From: Jeotgalibacillus sp. ET6
Lineage (GTDB): Bacteria > Bacillota > Bacilli > Bacillales > Jeotgalibacillaceae
DNA length: 64,000 nt
Assembly (NCBI RefSeq): GCF_029667115.1
Contig: NZ_JARUIU010000002.1
Location: 558,001 to 622,000, forward strand
Reading direction: 5' to 3'
Made by a program: the position numbers and the translations under genes. A model generated the notes under the pieces. The model did not search any database and was not told the origin of the DNA. It worked only from the letters and a program-made list of their open reading frames with translations. Shown piece by piece: positions 59,063 through 64,000 of the stretch. Numbering within the stretch: the stretch's first letter is position 1; each line of letters starts with the position of its first letter.

Positions 59063-60058
59063 TTGGCGAAAAAGCTACTGTTATCGATTTTAGTTGGAAT
59101 TGCAGTATTTATGGTGTCATATGGCGTCATGATGGCTGCACAAAAATATACAGGATCTTCTGCAGAATCAAGCGGCGCAGAAGAAGGGAGCACCTCTGAG
59201 GCGCAAAGCAGAGAAGAAGATGATCTTGGATCTCTTGGGGAAGAGATTGAGACGAAACCTGAAAAAGAAGAAGAGTTTCCTATACTAGATAAAGACAAAG
59301 AAAAATATGAAGAGCTGCTGGCAGTTCAAGAAAAGGAAGTAACGCCTTTAACCCCGGTAAATGTCTCCATCCCTTCGCTTGAGATAGAGGCTGATATTAT
59401 TCAGGTGGGAATTGAAGAAGATGGGGCGATGGAGGTTCCTGAAAATGTAAATGAAGTCGGCTGGTTTGAACCGGGTACGAAGCCGGGGGGAGTCGGAAAC
59501 TCTGTATTAGCAGGACATGTAGACAGCTATGAAGGACCGGCGATCTTCTTTGAGCTTCGAAATCTTACAGAAGGGGACGAGATTATTGTCACAGGAGAAG
59601 AGGGTGAACCGTTGACGTTTGTCGTGACCTCCATGGAATCATACCCGGCTGATGGCGCTCCGCTTCAGGAGATATTTGGTCCCTCTGACTCCAGAAATCT
59701 TAACTTAATTACGTGTACAGGTCCCTTTGACCGGGAAAGCGGCCAATATCCAGACCGGTTAGTTGTTTATACTGAACTTGTAGAAGAAGAACCGGAAGAA
59801 TTGGAATATGAACCGACAGTGCCAACCAATGTAGCTCTAACAGGCAATCAGTTTTCATGGTATGCGGTGCGCGATCAGGAAGTTGTGGGTTACCGCATTT
59901 ACAAAGAGCTGGAGGACGGAACGAAAGAAAAAATTGAAAGTGTAAGTTATTATGAAAGAAAAAGCTTAATTGTAGAAGACCCTGAAGCGGTCTACTCCGT
60001 CACGGCTGTATCCATCGATGGAAAAGAATCAGAGCATGGTTATCTGACTGAGGAGTAG
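59063..60058 (+). CDS. Sortase (class F-like) with C-terminal fibronectin-III-like domain
   Basis: A 331-residue membrane-anchored transpeptidase. One N-terminal helix (about 5-27) is followed by an acidic, Ser/Glu-rich linker to about residue 90. The sortase domain has His152 (LAGHVDSYEGPAIFF), Cys218 (NLITCTGPF) and Arg232 (DRLVVY), and a C-terminal segment of about 80 residues resembles an FnIII domain (PTNVALTGNQFSWYAV). TTG start 7 bases after AGGGAGGTG. No pilin or LPxTG substrate gene is nearby. Confidence 0.87.
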   Translation: MAKKLLLSILVGIAVFMVSYGVMMAAQKYTGSSAESSGAEEGSTSEAQSREEDDLGSLGEEIETKPEKEEEFPILDKDKEKYEELLAVQEKEVTPLTPVNVSIPSLEIEADIIQVGIEEDGAMEVPENVNEVGWFEPGTKPGGVGNSVLAGHVDSYEGPAIFFELRNLTEGDEIIVTGEEGEPLTFVVTSMESYPADGAPLQEIFGPSDSRNLNLITCTGPFDRESGQYPDRLVVYTELVEEEPEELEYEPTVPTNVALTGNQFSWYAVRDQEVVGYRIYKELEDGTKEKIESVSYYERKSLIVEDPEAVYSVTAVSIDGKESEHGYLTEE

Positions 60059-60124
60059 AACTGCAGGACATTTTGAAAGTACATGATGTTTGAAGCAGGC
60101 CGGGACATAATTGAAAAAGTTTTA

Positions 60125-60280
60125 AAAACGTTAATATGAGTCGAATGGATCGGGTATATCAGCAGAAGATGGCGGCAAGTTGAGTTTCAGGCTTTGGTTC
60201 TGGAAAGGTCTAGCGCCATTCCTGCCAAAGCGTGAATCGGTCCAATGGTCTGGGGCATTTTTGTCCCAGGCTTTTTTTGT
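60125..60280 (+). repeat. Degenerate copy of the dispersed repeat
   Basis: GGCGGCAAGTTGAG, CTAGCGCC and CTGCCAAAGCGTGAATCGGTCC follow the order of the 52540-52735 element with many changes, and it ends in the shared GGGGCA/TGTCCC hairpin. No gene lies in this 318-bp gap. Confidence 0.5.
60250..60280 (+). terminator. Terminator after the sortase gene
   Basis: CTGGGGCA/TGTCCCAG stem, T loop, then GGCTTTTTTT. Confidence 0.8.
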
Positions 60281-60311
60281 CTGCATTATGAAGAATGGGA
60301 ATATTCGGGGT

Positions 60312-60362
60312 AATAAAAACCCCCCTCCTGCGATCCCATAATGGGAAGCAGAAAGGGGGGAG
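60312..60362 (-). terminator. Terminator after the RND exporter gene (reverse strand)
   Basis: Reverse strand CTCCCCCC and GGGGGGTTTTTATT flank an inner stem CTGC/GCAG with TCCCATTATGGGA. Confidence 0.85.
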
Positions 60363-60376
60363 CTAATTCACTTAAA

Positions 60377-63300
60377 TTAAAACTGACCTGTTTTACGAAG
60401 TTCTTTTCCACGTCTTCTAAATTTCAAAAAGACGATGTAAAGCATTGGAACAATTACCAGGGTCAGAAGGGTTGAAAACATGATTCCGGATATAATGGTC
60501 ACAGCAAGCGGTGTAAATAGGGCATCCCCGCTTACAGCTACAGGAATCAATGCCACAATGGAAGTAAAGGCTGTAAGAAGTATCGGGCGAATCCGGACAC
60601 GTCCTGATTCAATAACCGCTTCTTTCACCTTCATGCCATTTTTTATGCCCTGTTCAATAAAGTCGATCAGTACGACAGAGTTCCTGACCACAATTCCTGT
60701 TAGGGAAACCATACCCATTACTGCCAGGAAGCTGATTGGTGTTTGTGTGACAAATAATCCAAGTATAGCTCCTGCAATGGCCAGGTAAACAGCCACCAAC
60801 ACAAGCAAAGGCAAAGACAATGAATTAAATTGAAACGCAATTAATACATACACAAGGAAAATAACAATTGTAAACAGAATGATAATTTCAGAGAAGAAGT
60901 CATCCTGCGCTTCGTTTTCTCCACCTAAAACCAGACTGTATTCTTCTGAAAGACCTTCACGTACCTCTTCGGTAATTTCCGTTACTTTGGCTTCCAGGTC
61001 TTCGACTTCACCCGGGAATGCCCGGATTGTTATGGCACGTTCTCCTCCATCGTGAGGAATCCGCTGCAGCTGTTCCGTTTCTTCAGCTGTCACAAGCTCA
61101 TCCAGTGTGACAAGAGCAGGAGGCCCCTGTGTTTCACCTTGAGCGGCGGCAGGCAATTCGATTTGGGCTAAATCAATTTCTTCCCCTTCTTCCACAGGAT
61201 CCACTAAAAGGGTCATATCCCGTTCAGTCACGCCATCATCAAAGCTGTCCATCGGGATTCCTTCTGTCACCACTCTGATCTGCTGGCTGATTTGCTGAAG
61301 AGTGATTCCATTTTCATTTAATGCATCACGATTAGGAATATATTCAATAGTGGGCTCTTCTTCTCCAATATTGTCGAGAACCAGATCGACACCCAAGTCG
61401 TCAATTTCACTCATCACCGTGTCGCGGATTGAGATTAATTCTTCCAGTTCAGGTCCTTTGACAGTGACCGTTACTGGAGCACCAGCTGGAGGCCCTTGCT
61501 GAATCGTTTCCATGAAAATGATGGCATCGGGATACTGTTCCCGCAGCTCGTCCGTCCAATCGTCGATCAGCCCTTGGGCGGTTTGATTTTCACGGTCCAC
61601 TCTTGCGACAAGCTGCCCGGTATAATCACCTGTTGTATCAAGCGAACTATTAAAAAGGTTCGGCAGACCGGTACCTGCGAAAATGGATGTTTCTGTTACA
61701 CCGTCATCTTCTTTTAGTGTGCTTTCCATTTCCTGAAGCGTTGAAAGTGTTTCTTCAAGCGGTGTTCCGATCGGCAGTGTGACATCAACTGTCACTTCTT
61801 CTCGATCTGCATCAGGGAAAAATTCAAAAGGCGTCAGGACGACAAGACCAAACAGTGCGGTCGTAACAACCAGTCCGATCAATCCTGTTAAAAGCGGCTT
61901 TTTAGATGTTTTCACTAAAACTTTATCAGCGTAAAAATTTGAAATCCAATTCAAAGGTTTACCTAATAAACCTGGAGAATCCGACATTTTTTTATTGGAT
62001 TTACGGTAAAAAGTGAAACGCATCATGGGTACAAATACAAGAGCGACAATGGTTGATGCCAGAATGGTTGTGATTAATACCGTAGGAAGCGCGCGGATAA
62101 AGGCTCCGTTTCCACCTGACAAAAAGACCAGCGGCAAAAAGGTAAAGACGATTGCAAGGGAGGACGTGACGATGGATACCCAAACTTCTTTTACCCCTGT
62201 AATAACACCTGGGAGTGCTTTGTCCCCAAGTTTAAATCTGCGCTGAATATTATCATTTACCACAATAGAGTCATCCACCAGGATACCGAGTGCAATGATC
62301 ACGCCAATGACTGAAATCTGGTTTAAATCCACTTCCGCAAAGGGGAGAGGAATAATGCCAATCAGGACTGAAAGCGGAACCGCAATGGCGACAACAATTG
62401 CACCGCCTGGAGTTAAACCAAGTGCACTTGTTACAATGACAGCCAATACCGCAATCGCAAGTGAAAAATACAAGCCGTCGAAAATGGTATTTACCAGGTC
62501 TGCCTGAGAATAATAAGGCACCAGTTCAATATTTTCAGGCAATGTATCTTCTAACTCTTCCATCTTTGAAACGACAGCTTCATCCACACTTGGAATGTCC
62601 TGTCCTTCGTCTAGATAAGCTGTAAAGGAAACAGCAGGCACTCCATCATACGTAATCAAATCCTCTGTTTCTTTTGGTAAAAGCTCAACAGATCCAATAT
62701 CTGCTATGGAAACAGCTTTACCTTCAGGAGATTGTCCTACTGTCACCTGTTCCATTTCTTCAACTGTTTCATAGGTTTCAATGGAAAGCTGGTAAATGGT
62801 TTTACCGGTTTCCTGTTTCCCAAGAGGAACAGGATTGAATTCACTTTCAATTGCGGTCATAACATCCGGGATGGCAAGACCATTTTGACCAAGCTCTTCA
62901 GAATCAACCGTCAAAATAATTTCAGTAGGCTGAACGCCCTTCACCGTCGTACCGGAAACACCGGCAACTGCTGAAATTTCTTCATCCCAATCATCCATTA
63001 AAGGCTGAAGATCTGTAAATGCATCCCGATCCTCGCTTGTTAACATATAAGAAACGATTGGGAAATTTGCCTGTGCTTCCTCTACAGAAGTAGAGACCAC
63101 TTCTTCGGGGAAGGAGGCTTCAGCATCGGATACCTGCTGCTGGATAGATGAAAACACTTCCTGTGAATTTGCTCCGTCTTCAAGTGTCACGATCACTGAT
63201 GAAAAACCAGCGGCGGATGCAGAAGAAATTTCCTCAATTCCCTCAATTGATTCGAGATTTTGTTCAATCGGATTAGTGACGGTCCGTTCCACCACTTCAG

Positions 63301-63460
63301 GCGTCGCACCCGGATACACAGTGGAAATGGTACCGACATTTACAGAAGTCTCAGGAATTTCCCTTTGAGGCAGCTGTAGAAACACCATAACCCCAACGAT
63401 AATACTTAAAACAAAAAGCACCATGAAAATCTTTGTGCGCTTTAATACCCATTCAAACAT
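60377..63460 (-). CDS. RND-family exporter (SwrC/AcrB-like)
   Basis: A 1027-residue membrane protein with two repeats of one plus five helices and two large extracytoplasmic loops, the normal RND layout. Typical motifs include DDSIVVNDNIQRR at the proton-relay helix and the second-half GMVSLTGIVVRNSVVLIDF. In Gram-positive bacteria SwrC/YerP exports surfactin-like lipopeptides or other lipids. The ATG at 63460 has AGGAGG upstream. No membrane-fusion protein gene is adjacent. Confidence 0.93.
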   Translation of the reverse strand: MFEWVLKRTKIFMVLFVLSIIVGVMVFLQLPQREIPETSVNVGTISTVYPGATPEVVERTVTNPIEQNLESIEGIEEISSASAAGFSSVIVTLEDGANSQEVFSSIQQQVSDAEASFPEEVVSTSVEEAQANFPIVSYMLTSEDRDAFTDLQPLMDDWDEEISAVAGVSGTTVKGVQPTEIILTVDSEELGQNGLAIPDVMTAIESEFNPVPLGKQETGKTIYQLSIETYETVEEMEQVTVGQSPEGKAVSIADIGSVELLPKETEDLITYDGVPAVSFTAYLDEGQDIPSVDEAVVSKMEELEDTLPENIELVPYYSQADLVNTIFDGLYFSLAIAVLAVIVTSALGLTPGGAIVVAIAVPLSVLIGIIPLPFAEVDLNQISVIGVIIALGILVDDSIVVNDNIQRRFKLGDKALPGVITGVKEVWVSIVTSSLAIVFTFLPLVFLSGGNGAFIRALPTVLITTILASTIVALVFVPMMRFTFYRKSNKKMSDSPGLLGKPLNWISNFYADKVLVKTSKKPLLTGLIGLVVTTALFGLVVLTPFEFFPDADREEVTVDVTLPIGTPLEETLSTLQEMESTLKEDDGVTETSIFAGTGLPNLFNSSLDTTGDYTGQLVARVDRENQTAQGLIDDWTDELREQYPDAIIFMETIQQGPPAGAPVTVTVKGPELEELISIRDTVMSEIDDLGVDLVLDNIGEEEPTIEYIPNRDALNENGITLQQISQQIRVVTEGIPMDSFDDGVTERDMTLLVDPVEEGEEIDLAQIELPAAAQGETQGPPALVTLDELVTAEETEQLQRIPHDGGERAITIRAFPGEVEDLEAKVTEITEEVREGLSEEYSLVLGGENEAQDDFFSEIIILFTIVIFLVYVLIAFQFNSLSLPLLVLVAVYLAIAGAILGLFVTQTPISFLAVMGMVSLTGIVVRNSVVLIDFIEQGIKNGMKVKEAVIESGRVRIRPILLTAFTSIVALIPVAVSGDALFTPLAVTIISGIMFSTLLTLVIVPMLYIVFLKFRRRGKELRKTGQF

Positions 63461-63598
63461 CCTGCAGCCTCCTCTTGGCATTTCTAAAATAATTATTCCT
63501 ATAAAAGATGGTTAGTATAAGTTCTTTCATCACTATTCTTCACGTTTTCGACAGTTGTGTCAAGAACGAAGGTGTTTACTTCAATTTTGGAGTAAATA

Positions 63599-63630
63599 AA
63601 AAAAACACCGCACAATGGCGATGTCATTTT
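63599..63630 (-). terminator. Weak terminator after the HAD gene (reverse strand)
   Basis: Reverse-strand ACATCGC/GCGGTGT stem with one mismatch, then TTTTTTT. Confidence 0.5.
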
Positions 63631-63668
63631 TATAATCTGTTTGTGTTGTGAGAAAGCCAATAAAAAGA

Positions 63669-64000
63669 TTACTCCCACTCCACCTTTATATGTGATAAAG
63701 AGGAAACAAGATGATCCGATGTGGAAGCGAGTGTTTCCCGTAAACGTTCCTGTTCATGAACCGAGACACTCTTACATCCCGCAGATCGTGCCATCATGGA
63801 ATCTACCACACTGTCCCCGATCATAAGCAGTTCAGAGGGAGGGATTGTGAAGTTGCGGCATACCTTTTCAAGCATATCCGGAGAAGGCTTGCCGTGTTGA
63901 ACGTCAGCAGGTGTCACTACAAAATCGATGTTACGGTCAAAGCCAAGAAGCTTCAGACACTCGCTCGTCCGCTCCTGCAGATCTGATGTTACGATTCCCA
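63669..64000 (-). CDS. HAD-superfamily phosphatase, partial (runs off the window)
   Basis: C-terminal 110 residues of a phosphoglycolate-phosphatase-like HAD hydrolase. The frame stays open to the window edge, reading GIVTSDLQERT (motif II Ser/Thr region), then HGKPSPDM (motif III Lys) and MIGDSVVDSMMARSAG (motif IV acidic pair). A GTG at 63917 is internal, not the start. The N-terminal nucleophile DxD lies outside the window. Confidence 0.88.
   Translation of the reverse strand, partial: GIVTSDLQERTSECLKLLGFDRNIDFVVTPADVQHGKPSPDMLEKVCRNFTIPPSELLMIGDSVVDSMMARSAGCKSVSVHEQERLRETLASTSDHLVSSLSHIKVEWE

Overview
The window is a Bacillaceae chromosome segment (Bacillota, low-to-moderate GC, strong AGGAGG-type ribosome binding sites). 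The first 25.5 kb follows the Bacillus subtilis order closely: trxB, yvcI-rapZ-yvcK-whiA-crh, clpP, tRNA-Arg, cggR-gapA-pgk-tpiA-gpmI-eno, secG, a carboxylesterase, rnr, smpB and ssrA (tmRNA). The Crh protein (Gln15/Ser46), the CggR operator and the CtsR-type clpP promoter are all visible, so carbon catabolite control, glycolytic induction and heat-shock proteolysis appear to work as in Bacillus. The species cannot be named from the sequence alone.

Layout. 1-6.5 kb: thioredoxin reductase, the rapZ/crh operon, clpP (reverse strand) and tRNA-Arg(CCG). 7-10 kb: a large secreted metallophosphoesterase anchored by cell-wall-binding repeats. 10.3-18.8 kb: a HemD-like protein, a small glutaredoxin and the complete lower glycolysis operon under CggR. 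18.9-20.6 kb: an ABC-2 exporter on the reverse strand. 20.8-25.6 kb: secG-est-rnr-smpB-ssrA, linking protein export with RNA quality control and trans-translation. 25.7-36.8 kb is accessory: a 45-residue acidic, Ser-rich peptide translationally coupled to two CNNM/CorC-type transporters; a peroxiredoxin; a hydrolase; a methyltransferase; an isolated RlmN/Cfr-superfamily enzyme; a broken arylamine N-acetyltransferase; the RuMP formaldehyde-fixation genes hxlAB with their divergent activator hxlR; a PilZ protein; and YjbQ. 37.8-49 kb is a surface-polysaccharide cluster. Its dehydratase, aminotransferase, acetyltransferase and phosphoglycosyl transferase form a set like EpsC/N/M/L (PglF/E/D/C), suggesting a bacillosamine-type first sugar. 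It also has a chain-length protein, a flippase, a candidate polymerase, two glycosyltransferases and an unrecognised NAD-binding protein. 49-64 kb: a decayed thermonuclease gene, a C1q/TNF-like protein, ilvD, a GNAT, a DsbA-like protein, an alanine/sodium symporter, a reductase-like SDR, a DEAD-box helicase, a class F-like sortase, an RND exporter and a HAD phosphatase cut by the window end.

Repeats are prominent. There is a tandem array with an exact 225-bp period (32.66-33.27 kb), a second array with an exact 178-bp period (36.78-37.53 kb), dispersed relatives of the first array (31.2, 52.6 and 60.2 kb), and short GGGGTC...GACCCC palindromes (18.8, 21.2 and 58.95 kb). The array near 36.8 kb artificially extends the YjbQ reading frame.

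The best candidate for undescribed biology is the acidic, EPD-containing small ORF overlapping the CNNM pair. It may be a Mg2+-responsive leader based on ribosome destabilisation. This is inference, but it can be tested by comparative genomics and ribosome profiling.
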